A stretch of DNA of 6,454 nucleotides. Source: JAZDJJ01 sp043804035. Lineage in GTDB: Bacteria; Bacteroidota; Bacteroidia; Palsa-948. Within the stretch, counting starts at the first letter, position 1. Each line of letters begins with the position of its first letter. The stretch covers positions 1-6,454 of the forward strand of contig JAZDJJ010000171.1 in the NCBI GenBank assembly GCA_043804035.1, written 5' to 3'. Below the pieces are notes generated by a model. That model did not search any database. It had not been told where the DNA came from and saw only the letters and a program-made list of their open reading frames with translations. Below are positions 1 through 6,380 of this stretch, in pieces. The translations under genes and the position numbers were made by a program.

Positions 1-80
1 GATTATGTCCCGTTTTGGACCAATTGTTAAATTAAATTTCTGACTTGAATCCGTCTTTGTCTGTTTTGAAAAAAAATTAT

Positions 81-111
81 TTTGTCAGTTCAAAAATAAG
101 TTGTAATATTG
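81..111 (+). promoter_or_regulatory. Bacteroidota-type promoter for the FG-GAP gene
   Basis: TTTG at 81-84 and TAATATTG at 104-111 are separated by exactly 19 bases. The Bacteroidota primary sigma factor is known to prefer TTTG (-33), about 19 bases, then TAnnTTTG (-7). The -33 element matches fully and the -7 element has one mismatch (A for the first T of TTTG). Transcription would start near 117, giving an AT-rich leader of about 50 bases before the ATG at 168. This is the best two-part promoter match in the window. Confidence 0.65.
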
Positions 112-167
112 CCCGCCTATATAATTACAAAACAATAAAACCAAAATAATCTTTAATATAAATTTTT

Positions 168-1880
168 ATGAAAAACTATTTTTTATTTTATCTTTTGCTC
201 TCCTTAACTGGATTGAGCAATATTTTTGCACAGACAAAAGATGTAACATTTACTGATGTAACCACGCAGGCGGGTGTGCTTTTGCCTGGCAACAGAGGAG
301 GGCGTTGCTTTGCGGACTACAACAACGATGGGTTTTATGATTTAGTTTCGCAAAGTACTTGCTTTCTCAATAAAGGTAATGGTACTTTTTCTGTTGATCC
401 TCTAAATTTACCCGATAGACCTTATGCTTGTTGGGCTGATCTTGATAATGACGGAGATAAAGATGTTATTCTGTTAGGAAACAATCCTATCGCAATAAGA
501 GTATATAAAAATGATAATTCTAAATTTTTATTGATGGACACGACACAATTTTTACCATTTGGTGCTGAAGATTTTCTTTATTCTATGGCTTGTGCTGACT
601 ATAATAAAGATGGGTTAATAGATTTTTATGTTGCCAATTATGATGCCACACAATTTGGCGGTGAGCCCGACCGACTTTACAAAAGCTTAGGCAATTTTAA
701 ATTTACTAATGTTGCAGTTACTGCTATTCCTATTGACCAAAGTTGTGGCAGAGGAGTAAGTTGGGCTGACTATGATAACGATAATGATTTAGATATTTAC
801 GTATCTAACTATCGGCTACAGCCAAATTTTCTTTATAAAAATAATGGGAATGGTACCTTTACAAATGTAGCTGGTGCAGCAGGAGTAGCAGGCGCTTATC
901 ACACAGTAGGAGCCGACTGGGGCGACTACAATAATGATGGTTATTTAGATATAATTGCACCCGGAATTCACGGCTATCCTTTTCTCTACAAAAATAATGG
1001 AAATGGAACTTTCACAGAAACAACAAGTGCAGCAGGCATCTACATAAATGGTGAATGGGCATCAGGTAGTTGGGCTGATTATGATAATGATGGTGATTTA
1101 GATTTATTGGTCAGTAAATGGTATCAAAATATGCATAATTATCTTTTTAAAAATAATGGTAATGGAACTTTTACACAAGTAACAAGCGCCATTTCACAGA
1201 TCATATTGAATGATTGTCCTTGCGTTGCATGGGGCGACTATAATAATGATGGATACTTAGATATTTGGGCAACAAAATATTTAGGTACAGGAAACGATTA
1301 CAGAACTATTTTATATAAAAACAATGGAGAATCGGCTAACAACTGGATTGAAATAGAATTAATTGATGATGGTGGTGGTGCTCACTGCAACAGAGATGCT
1401 ATAGGTGCCAAAGCAACAATCTATACTGGCGGAAAAAAACAAATAAGAGATGTAAGGGCAGGAACAGAACAATTTACGCAAAGTATGCACCGGCTACATT
1501 TTGGAATAGGTAGTTATACAAAAATAGATTCTCTCGCAATAACGTGGCCCTGCGGTAAAATAACCAAAGAAACAAATATTGCCGCAAACCAAATAATTAC
1601 AAAAACAGAAACATCTACAGGAATAGAAAATATAAATTTATTATCAGATAATATGATAATATTTCCAAATCCAAATAATGGAATTTTTACTATAAAATTT
1701 ATTAAACCTATAGATAGAAATACAACACTTGAAATATTTGATACCTATGGGAAAAGAATTATTTTACAGAACAACATAAAAGCAGTAGAACAAATAGATT
1801 TATCTAACTATTCAAAAGGAACCTACATTATTAAAATCACAAATACATCAGGCACAATGCAGCAAAAACTTATCTATTAA
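168..1880 (+). CDS. Secreted FG-GAP/VCBS repeat protein with ASPIC/UnbV domain and T9SS type A sorting domain
   Basis: Predicted secreted or cell-surface protein of 570 residues; no enzyme activity can be assigned. Residues 1-22 form a Sec signal peptide ending NIFAQ, with cleavage probably beside Q22. Seven calcium-loop motifs of the DxDNDGxxD kind start at D50, D91, D144, D201, D253, D304 and D357, 41-57 residues apart, which fits a seven-bladed beta-propeller. Residues about 391-480 match the ASPIC/UnbV domain (GAKATIY, VRAGTEQFTQS, LHFGIG, ITWPCG), giving the architecture of CRTAC1-like proteins. Residues about 493-570 are a Por-secretion sorting domain (IIFPNPNNGIF, LEIFDTYGKRI, LSNYSKGTYIIKI), normally removed as type IX secretion delivers the cargo to the surface. 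Repeat 4 has N206 where the loop Gly is usual. The ATG at 168 is chosen because it begins a complete signal peptide; no Shine-Dalgarno is seen. Adhesion or matrix binding is an inference from family members only. Confidence 0.93.
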   Translation: MKNYFLFYLLLSLTGLSNIFAQTKDVTFTDVTTQAGVLLPGNRGGRCFADYNNDGFYDLVSQSTCFLNKGNGTFSVDPLNLPDRPYACWADLDNDGDKDVILLGNNPIAIRVYKNDNSKFLLMDTTQFLPFGAEDFLYSMACADYNKDGLIDFYVANYDATQFGGEPDRLYKSLGNFKFTNVAVTAIPIDQSCGRGVSWADYDNDNDLDIYVSNYRLQPNFLYKNNGNGTFTNVAGAAGVAGAYHTVGADWGDYNNDGYLDIIAPGIHGYPFLYKNNGNGTFTETTSAAGIYINGEWASGSWADYDNDGDLDLLVSKWYQNMHNYLFKNNGNGTFTQVTSAISQIILNDCPCVAWGDYNNDGYLDIWATKYLGTGNDYRTILYKNNGESANNWIEIELIDDGGGAHCNRDAIGAKATIYTGGKKQIRDVRAGTEQFTQSMHRLHFGIGSYTKIDSLAITWPCGKITKETNIAANQIITKTETSTGIENINLLSDNMIIFPNPNNGIFTIKFIKPIDRNTTLEIFDTYGKRIILQNNIKAVEQIDLSNYSKGTYIIKITNTSGTMQQKLIY

Positions 1881-1884
1881 TGTT

Positions 1885-1917
1885 TGGCTCTATGAGTCAT
1901 TTTTGATTTTTATTTTG
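1885..1917 (+). terminator. Probable weak intrinsic terminator after the FG-GAP gene
   Basis: Five bases after the stop codon, TGGCTC (1885-1890) can pair with GAGTCA (1894-1899) around a three-base TAT loop, with one G-T wobble. A strongly T-rich stretch follows at 1900-1917. The stem is short (6 bp), so termination may be only partial, but position and T tract fit an intrinsic terminator. Confidence 0.5.
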
Positions 1918-1943
1918 TTTTATGTGTGATAAAAAATTTTAGG

Positions 1944-1951
1944 TAAGTTTG
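1944..1951 (+). promoter_or_regulatory. -7 promoter element upstream of lepB
   Basis: TAAGTTTG matches the Bacteroidota -7 consensus TAnnTTTG at all defined positions. The -33 element is weak: TATG at 1921-1924 gives the ideal 19-base spacing but only a partial match, while a true TTTG at 1914-1917 sits 26 bases away. Transcription starting near 1957 would leave a leader of about 94 bases before the lepB ATG at 2051. Confidence 0.5.
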
Positions 1952-1975
1952 CTTTGCAATTATGTGCTTTCTTTA

Positions 1976-1996
1976 CTTCGGCAAGCTCAGTATGCC
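1976..1996. repeat. Possible fragment of a dispersed intergenic repeat
   Basis: The stretch CTTCGGCAAGCTCAGTATGC resembles a sequence of the form CTTCGACAAGCTCAGnnTG that I recall as recurring between genes in many bacterial genomes. It contains a small GGCA/TGCC inverted repeat (1980-1983 with 1993-1996). Only one copy is in the window, so its repeat status rests on recognition, not on what is visible here. It would lie in the lepB leader. Confidence 0.35.
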
Positions 1997-2050
1997 ATCA
2001 TCAGAAAAGTTGCATTAGTTACTTGAATCTACCTTAATAAAATCCGAATT

Positions 2051-3658
2051 ATGAACATATACCTGATAATTTTTTTGGTTCTTGCTTTGCTTCCTTTTGC
2101 AGGGCTTTACAAAATTTTTGAAAAGTGCGGTTACAAAGGATGGATAGCTTTGGTTCCATTCTACAATTATTACATATGGCTAAAAATCATTGATAAACCA
2201 AAGTGGTGGATTATTTTATTAGCAATTCCGTTCATCAACTGGATAATACTTTTGCTGATGCGCTCTGATCTTGCTAATGTTTTCGGCAAAAGAAGTTTTG
2301 TTGAACATTTTCTTGTCTGGCTTTTTCCATTTGCTTACATCCCATATATAGGATTTAATAAAAAAATTGTACTTGTTAGCTATACTCATCAGGAAAAACT
2401 AAAACGTTCAACAGTTCGCGAATGGGCTGATGCTATTGTGTTTGCCATCATTGCTGCAAGTATCATCCGAACATTTATCATTGAAGCATTTACTATTCCT
2501 TCTTCCTCTATGGAAAAAACTTTACTCAACGGTGATTATCTTTTTGTGAGTAAACTAAGTTATGGACCTCGTATTCCGCTTACTCCTCTTGCAATTCCAT
2601 TTGTTCATAGCAGCATCTTTGACAAAAAATCATATATAGAAAGTGTTTCGCTTCCTTATTACCGCATTCCCGGTTGGAGTAATGTTAAGCGAAACGATGT
2701 GGTTGTTTTTAATTTTCCGGAAGGCGATACTGTTGCAATGATGAACACTAACACCAGTTACTATGGACTTTGCAGAATGTACGGAAGAGAAACTATTTGG
2801 CGCAATACCGAGGTCATTTACCGTCCTGTTGACAAAGAAGATAATTACATCAAGCGCTGTGTGGCAGTTGCCGGAGATACTTTGCAGATAAATAACAGAA
2901 AATTATTCATCAACGGAAAAGAAGCATATTCTGCTCCTACACTGCAATTAAATTACGACATTAAAATTGAAGGTACATTCAATCAAAAACGTCTGGAAGA
3001 AATGGAGATATATGAAAATGCACAGGTTGCAAAAGATGGTTATAATGTTGCCTATCCGCTTACTCAATCAAATCTTGAAAAGATAAAAATGTTTACAAAC
3101 ATAAAAGAAATTTCTCCACAACAATTTGCTGCTGGAGAATATCATCCGCAAATTGCAGGAATGCCCGATGATGTTTTTCCGCACACTGAAAAATTTAAAT
3201 GGAACCGTGATAATTACGGTCCATTGGTGATACCAAAAAAAGGAATGACAGTTAAATTAACAGTTGATAGTTTGCCTCTCTACGAACGTATCATTGGACT
3301 TTATGAGCATAATAAACTTGAAGTGAAAGATGGGAAAATTTTTATCAACGGCAGGCAATCGGATTCATATACTTTTAAAATGGATTATTATTGGATGATG
3401 GGTGATAACCGCCACAACTCTCTTGATTCACGTTACTGGGGATTTGTTCCCGATGACCATATTGTTGGCAAAGGTGTTTTCATCTGGATATCGCTCGACC
3501 CATTTACTAATAAGATAAAAAAATTCCGATGGGACAGAGCATTTACTTTCATTAGTGCTGAAGGATTATCACGTTCATATTTCATTCCTTTTCTCATTAT
3601 TGTAGGAATTTTTTTTGGATTCTCCTACTACAAAGGAAAAAAACAATCCAAACAATAA
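2051..3658 (+). CDS. lepB: Signal peptidase I, extended Bacteroidota form
   Basis: Inner-membrane serine protease (EC 3.4.21.89) that cuts signal peptides from Sec-exported and Tat-exported proteins. The catalytic serine is S153 in TIPSSSMEKTLLNGD, the general-base lysine is K268 in YIKRCVAVAGD (box D), and box E is GDNRHNSLDSRYWG at 451-464. Residues 1-110 carry several hydrophobic segments (about 4-20, 28-43, 52-70, 84-102) resembling the DUF5684 membrane domain that precedes the peptidase in this phylum. A further anchor at about 126-146 comes just before the active site, and another hydrophobic helix lies at about 510-527. At 535 residues it is much longer than E. coli LepB (324); the excess is the N-terminal domain and about 140 residues between boxes D and E. 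No key residue is missing. The ATG at 2051 is chosen because it starts the membrane domain, with an AT-rich leader. It converges on the lipoprotein gene with an 8-bp gap. Confidence 0.96.
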   Translation: MNIYLIIFLVLALLPFAGLYKIFEKCGYKGWIALVPFYNYYIWLKIIDKPKWWIILLAIPFINWIILLLMRSDLANVFGKRSFVEHFLVWLFPFAYIPYIGFNKKIVLVSYTHQEKLKRSTVREWADAIVFAIIAASIIRTFIIEAFTIPSSSMEKTLLNGDYLFVSKLSYGPRIPLTPLAIPFVHSSIFDKKSYIESVSLPYYRIPGWSNVKRNDVVVFNFPEGDTVAMMNTNTSYYGLCRMYGRETIWRNTEVIYRPVDKEDNYIKRCVAVAGDTLQINNRKLFINGKEAYSAPTLQLNYDIKIEGTFNQKRLEEMEIYENAQVAKDGYNVAYPLTQSNLEKIKMFTNIKEISPQQFAAGEYHPQIAGMPDDVFPHTEKFKWNRDNYGPLVIPKKGMTVKLTVDSLPLYERIIGLYEHNKLEVKDGKIFINGRQSDSYTFKMDYYWMMGDNRHNSLDSRYWGFVPDDHIVGKGVFIWISLDPFTNKIKKFRWDRAFTFISAEGLSRSYFIPFLIIVGIFFGFSYYKGKKQSKQ

Positions 3659-3666
3659 AAGAAAAA

Positions 3667-4128
3667 TTATTTTGAAAGCGAAATATTTTTCTTCAGTTCC
3701 ACAGGAAATTTTTTCTTGTAAAACCATTTTCCTGCTTTTACTTCACCTTTCAGGAACAAGTTCGCACTTTTAGATGCAATGATTGACATTACTTTAACAA
3801 TGTTTCCTGCTCCGAGTTTTGAAAAATTTGATTTAATATGAAATGTGGATGTATTATCCGACTTTGCTTTTATTCTTACTTTTTTTGTAAGTTTTATTTC
3901 TCCAACGTTGATGTCATTCACAATTACTTCAAACACCGAAGGATAAATTGTTATGCCAACTGAATTTGGATTTTTGATCTTCATGTCAAATTCAAATTCA
4001 ATTCCTTCTCTTGACAGATTAATAAGTTTAGTGTTTTCCACATCTCCAATGCTTACGGACTGGATTGGCTTGCAGGAAAGAAAAAATAATACCGGCGACA
4101 GAAGAATTATCAATAGAAATTTTTTCAT
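3667..4128 (-). CDS. LEA14-like (LEA type 2) lipoprotein
   Basis: Small predicted lipoprotein of 153 residues. The N terminus has a basic start (MKK), a hydrophobic core (4-17) and Cys19 in FFLSC, an acceptable though not ideal lipobox (F at -3, S at -1), so the mature protein is probably lipid-anchored. Residues about 25-145 resemble the LEA type 2/LEA14 fold: a beta-rich domain with the typical IKNPNSVGITIYPS segment (51-64), followed by alternating strands and a C-terminal KGEVKAG strand. Members of the family are often called desiccation-related, but the role of bacterial lipoprotein versions is largely unknown and none is claimed here. It starts 8 bp after the thioredoxin-like gene and no separate promoter is visible, so co-transcription is likely. 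After its stop the mRNA-sense sequence is T-rich but no clear hairpin is seen. Confidence 0.85.
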   Translation of the reverse strand: MKKFLLIILLSPVLFFLSCKPIQSVSIGDVENTKLINLSREGIEFEFDMKIKNPNSVGITIYPSVFEVIVNDINVGEIKLTKKVRIKAKSDNTSTFHIKSNFSKLGAGNIVKVMSIIASKSANLFLKGEVKAGKWFYKKKFPVELKKNISLSK

Positions 4129-4136
4129 TTTTTTTA

Positions 4137-4694
4137 CTATGGAGTGATTTCGCTTTTAAATGTTTTCTGATAATCTTCCCACTTTGTTTTTTTGTAATCG
4201 TCACTGCCAAAATATTTCATAACAACTTCCATTTGTGCCGGCTTCTGATAACCTGGAACCTGAGAAAGCATTTTAAAATCTTTATCTAAATATACTGTGG
4301 TAGGATAAGAAAGTTGGTTGTTCAAAAGAGATGCAGCTAACTGATGGGTAGAGCGGGGAATTTTGGGAGTAGGATTAACAAAAGTGTAATTATTGAAAAA
4401 AATAGTATCATTCATTTCGGCATTCAACTTCACTGCATAATATTTCTCATTCATATATTTTATAATGACCGGATTGGTGAAAGTATTTTTATCCATCACC
4501 TTACACCAGCCGCACCAATTAGTGTAAACATCTATGAAGATTTTCTTTTTCTTTTTTTTGCTCTTCTCTATTGCCTGCTGAAAAGTCATCCATTTTATCT
4601 TCTCTGTATTCACATTTTTTTCTTGAATGAAAACATATCCTGACAATAGGGAAGTTGCAAACAGAAATAATAATATGATTTTTATTTTTTTCAT
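4137..4694 (-). CDS. Exported thioredoxin-like protein with CGWC active site
   Basis: Predicted periplasmic or membrane-anchored thiol-disulfide protein of 185 residues. Residues about 4-22 are a hydrophobic signal or anchor with no lipobox. The thioredoxin-like domain (about 35-162) shows FIDVYTNWCGWCKVMDKNTF around the redox pair C61/C64, and SYPTTVYLD with the expected cis-proline at P131. The CGWC centre and the WCxWCKxMxxxxF pattern are nearer to Thioredoxin_7/DsbD C-terminal-like domains than to cytoplasmic TrxA (CGPC), so disulfide reduction or thiol repair outside the cytoplasm is the likely role; partners are unknown. A run of six lysines (46-51) before the first strand is encoded by an A-rich tract that includes eight A in a row (4552-4559 as T on the + strand). 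The start is the first in-frame ATG that gives a complete signal sequence. The LEA14 lipoprotein gene follows after 8 bp. Confidence 0.9.
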   Translation of the reverse strand: MKKIKIILLFLFATSLLSGYVFIQEKNVNTEKIKWMTFQQAIEKSKKKKKKIFIDVYTNWCGWCKVMDKNTFTNPVIIKYMNEKYYAVKLNAEMNDTIFFNNYTFVNPTPKIPRSTHQLAASLLNNQLSYPTTVYLDKDFKMLSQVPGYQKPAQMEVVMKYFGSDDYKKTKWEDYQKTFKSEITP

Positions 4695-4698
4695 TACA

Positions 4699-4706
4699 CA
4701 AACCTA
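4699..4706 (-). promoter_or_regulatory. -7 promoter element abutting the thioredoxin-like gene
   Basis: On the - strand this reads TAGGTTTG, a full match to TAnnTTTG, and ends only four bases before the ATG (4694). A usual start point 5-7 bases downstream would fall on or beside the ATG, so the transcript would be leaderless or nearly so. The -33 element is weak (TATG about 18 bases upstream). It may be a fortuitous match. Confidence 0.4.
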
Positions 4707-4737
4707 CATAAAATTTTAATTACACATAAAAAGTTTG

Positions 4738-4814
4738 AATGCACAACACGGACAAGACACAACCGTTCGGATGAGCATTTGGCCGAGCTCACACCGGGGC
4801 ATAACGCTGAAGTC
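4738..4814. other. GC-rich structured intergenic block, possibly a dispersed element
   Basis: By hand count 42 of 77 bases are G or C, against 7 of 37 in the adjoining 4701-4737. A stem can form from TGAGC (4772-4776) with GCTCA (4787-4791), extended past a small internal loop by CGG (4768-4770) with CCG (4794-4796). CACAAC occurs twice (4742-4747 and 4758-4763). No convincing gene lies in it. The abrupt change in composition and the structure suggest an inserted repeat element or a structured RNA element between hemL and the thioredoxin gene. Confidence 0.4.
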
Positions 4815-4822
4815 AAAACAGG

Positions 4823-4856
4823 AAAAATATTTATTGCAGTCGGTTTTAACTGACTG
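4823..4856 (-). terminator. Possible intrinsic terminator overlapping the hemL stop
   Basis: The segment 4837-4856 is an inverted repeat (CAGTC at 4837-4841 with GACTG at 4852-4856, continuing inward) giving a stem of about 8 pairs with a four-base loop. In the hemL transcript the stem carries one A-C mismatch. It is followed about ten bases later by TTTTT (4823-4827 on the complement). The hemL stop codon (4846-4848) lies inside the hairpin, which is unusual, so efficiency is uncertain. Confidence 0.35.
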
Positions 4857-6153
4857 TACTATGTGACAATATTTTTTCACTAATTGTTTTTGCTGCAATA
4901 ATAATATCATCGTTACTATGTGCAGCCGAAACAAATCCCACCTCATAACCCGAAGGTCCGAGGTAAATACCACTATCCAAAAGTTTATGATAAAATTCTT
5001 TAAAATATTTCATTGAGTTCGCATCAATTTCTTCTGCTGATTGAATTTTTTCTCTTTTGGTAAATGCAATCCAAAATATTGAACCAATAGAAAAAAGTTG
5101 ACAGAAGTCAGGAGGCATAATACAAGAATCAATAAAGCGTTTTGTTTTTCGCTCAAGTTCAAAATAAAAATTTGGTTTTAAGCATTCTGTAAGTTGAGCA
5201 ATTCCTGCGCTCATTGCAATAGGATTTCCTGAAAGCGTTCCTGCCTGATACACATTTCCATCGGGAGAAATTCTATTCATTATTTCAGCACTTGCACCAT
5301 AAGCGCCAACGGGAAGTCCGCCACCGATTATTTTTCCATAAGTGATAATATCCGGGCTGATGTTGTAATATCCTGCTGCACCTGTGAACCCAATTCTGAA
5401 TCCTGAAATCACTTCATCAAAAATTAGGAGCGATTTATTTTCGGTGCAGATGTCGCGGAGGAATTGCAAATAATCTTTGTCCTGTAAAAGTAAACCGTTG
5501 TTAGCAGGAATCGGTTCAATAATAATACATGCAATTTCGTCTTTAAATTTTACAAATGCTTCCTTTATTGCTTCCTTATTATTAAGATGACAAACGATAG
5601 TTTCGTTTACAACTACTTCGGGAATTCCTGCCGAAGATGTATTTCCAAAAGTTACCAATCCCGAACCGGCTTTCACTAATAACGAATCGCTATGCCCATG
5701 ATAACATCCTTCAAACTTCAGAATTTTATTTCGTTTTGTAAATCCTCTTGCCAGACGAATTGCACTCATCACTGCTTCTGTTCCTGAACTCACAAAACGA
5801 ATTTTCTCAATGAATTTATTATTATCTAAAATTAGTTTTGCTAATTTATTTTCCAATTCTGTTGGCGCACCAAATGAACTTCCTTTTTCAGCAGTTCGCT
5901 TTATTGCTTTCACAACTTTTGGATGTGCGTGCCCGAGAATGAGCGGTCCCCACGAACAACAAAAGTCAATGTACTCGTTTCCGTCAGCATCCCAGATATG
6001 CGAACCTTTTCCTCTTTCAATGAATAGTGGTATTTTGCTTTTGGCTATATCAGAACAAGATACCGAACGAAATGCACGCACGGGAGAATTCACTCCTCCC
6101 GGAAAATAATTTTTGGCATCCTCATATAGTTTTTCGGATTTATCTTTATTCAT
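4846..6153 (-). CDS. hemL: Glutamate-1-semialdehyde 2,1-aminomutase
   Basis: Cytoplasmic PLP enzyme (EC 5.4.3.8) that turns glutamate-1-semialdehyde into 5-aminolevulinate, the last step of the C5 route into heme and other tetrapyrroles, after GltX and HemA. The 435-residue length is normal. Diagnostic motifs run in order: FPGGVNSPVRAF (17-28), SSGTEAVMSAIRLAR (122-136), CYHGHSD (150-156), IFDEVISGFR with cofactor-binding D246 (244-253), TYGKIIGGGLPVGAYG with the PLP lysine K274 (271-286), AGTLSGNP (304-311) and LGPSGYEVGFVSAAH (398-412). The EPIPANNG segment (213-220) replaces EPVAGNMG of many homologues, which I regard as a family variant. The ATG at 6153 begins a full-length N terminus. 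Ten T precede it in the mRNA sense (6154-6163), with no Shine-Dalgarno. Its neighbours are not heme genes. Confidence 0.97.
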   Translation of the reverse strand: MNKDKSEKLYEDAKNYFPGGVNSPVRAFRSVSCSDIAKSKIPLFIERGKGSHIWDADGNEYIDFCCSWGPLILGHAHPKVVKAIKRTAEKGSSFGAPTELENKLAKLILDNNKFIEKIRFVSSGTEAVMSAIRLARGFTKRNKILKFEGCYHGHSDSLLVKAGSGLVTFGNTSSAGIPEVVVNETIVCHLNNKEAIKEAFVKFKDEIACIIIEPIPANNGLLLQDKDYLQFLRDICTENKSLLIFDEVISGFRIGFTGAAGYYNISPDIITYGKIIGGGLPVGAYGASAEIMNRISPDGNVYQAGTLSGNPIAMSAGIAQLTECLKPNFYFELERKTKRFIDSCIMPPDFCQLFSIGSIFWIAFTKREKIQSAEEIDANSMKYFKEFYHKLLDSGIYLGPSGYEVGFVSAAHSNDDIIIAAKTISEKILSHSTVS

Positions 6154-6190
6154 AAAAAAAAAATTTAGGACTTACGCACTTTATTTATTT

Positions 6191-6336
6191 CTCTCAGAGT
6201 CCGCAGATTTGATAAACGCAAAGTGTTTTCGTATTTCTTGACGAACTTTGCGCCTCGTATGTTTGCAAAAGTAAATAAAATTACATTTGAAAAGATGAAA
6301 GTAAGCGGAGCGAGAGTAGCATTTGCGTTTCGTATG
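6191..6336. repeat. Degenerate repeat region upstream of hemL
   Basis: CGCAAAGT (6217-6224) and ACTTTGCG (6245-6252) are a perfect 8-base inverted repeat around 20 bases. CTCTCAGAG (6191-6199) is a small palindrome. TTTGCGCCTCGTATG (6247-6261) recurs 75 bases later as TTTGCGTTTCGTATG (6322-6336), 13 of 15 bases the same. The CTCTCAGAGTCCGCAGATTT part resembles decayed copies of dispersed 'cgcag/gcaaag' intergenic repeats known from many bacterial genomes; that family link is from memory. Together with the palindrome on its right it fills the 300 bases beyond hemL, where I see no credible gene. Confidence 0.45.
6266..6273 (-). promoter_or_regulatory. -7 promoter element upstream of hemL
   Basis: On the - strand this reads TACTTTTG, a full match to TAnnTTTG, and is followed by CAAAC. 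No good -33 TTTG lies at the expected distance. Transcription starting near 6260 would give a leader of about 105 bases that carries the CGCAAAGT/ACTTTGCG inverted repeat and ends in the T10 tract before the hemL ATG. Confidence 0.45.
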
Positions 6337-6380
6337 AAGAAATTACAATTTATGTTCAGGGCGGTTCCAAAAATTGATTT

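Noticed and set aside
7..20. Small hairpin GTCC/GGAC at the left edge, possible terminator of an upstream gene
   Set aside because: Only 4 bp of stem with no T tract; all three + frames close by position 43, so no upstream coding end can be shown.
3953..4289. Short frames on both strands (3953-4147, 4065-4289, 4028-4210)
   Set aside because: They are shadows of the lipoprotein and thioredoxin genes, which have clear motifs in their own frames.
4552..4559. A8 run in the thioredoxin mRNA as a programmed frameshift site
   Set aside because: The reading frame continues intact through the CGWC domain in frame 0, and nothing in the other frames looks like a functional extension; the run only encodes lysines.
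4344..4701. Frames at 4344-4643 (+) and 4519-4701 (-)
   Set aside because: Both are shadows of the thioredoxin-like gene and show no motifs.
4716..4973. 85-codon frame on the - strand overlapping the end of hemL
   Set aside because: It lies in another frame of a well-supported hemL 3' end and the GC-rich block; no family resemblance.
5494..5517. EPIPANNG in HemL as a possible loss of function
   Set aside because: All PLP-binding and catalytic motifs are intact, and PAN-type variants of this loop occur in genuine aminomutases.
5810..6109. 99-codon + strand frame inside hemL
   Set aside because: It is antisense to conserved hemL coding sequence and unrelated to any family I know.
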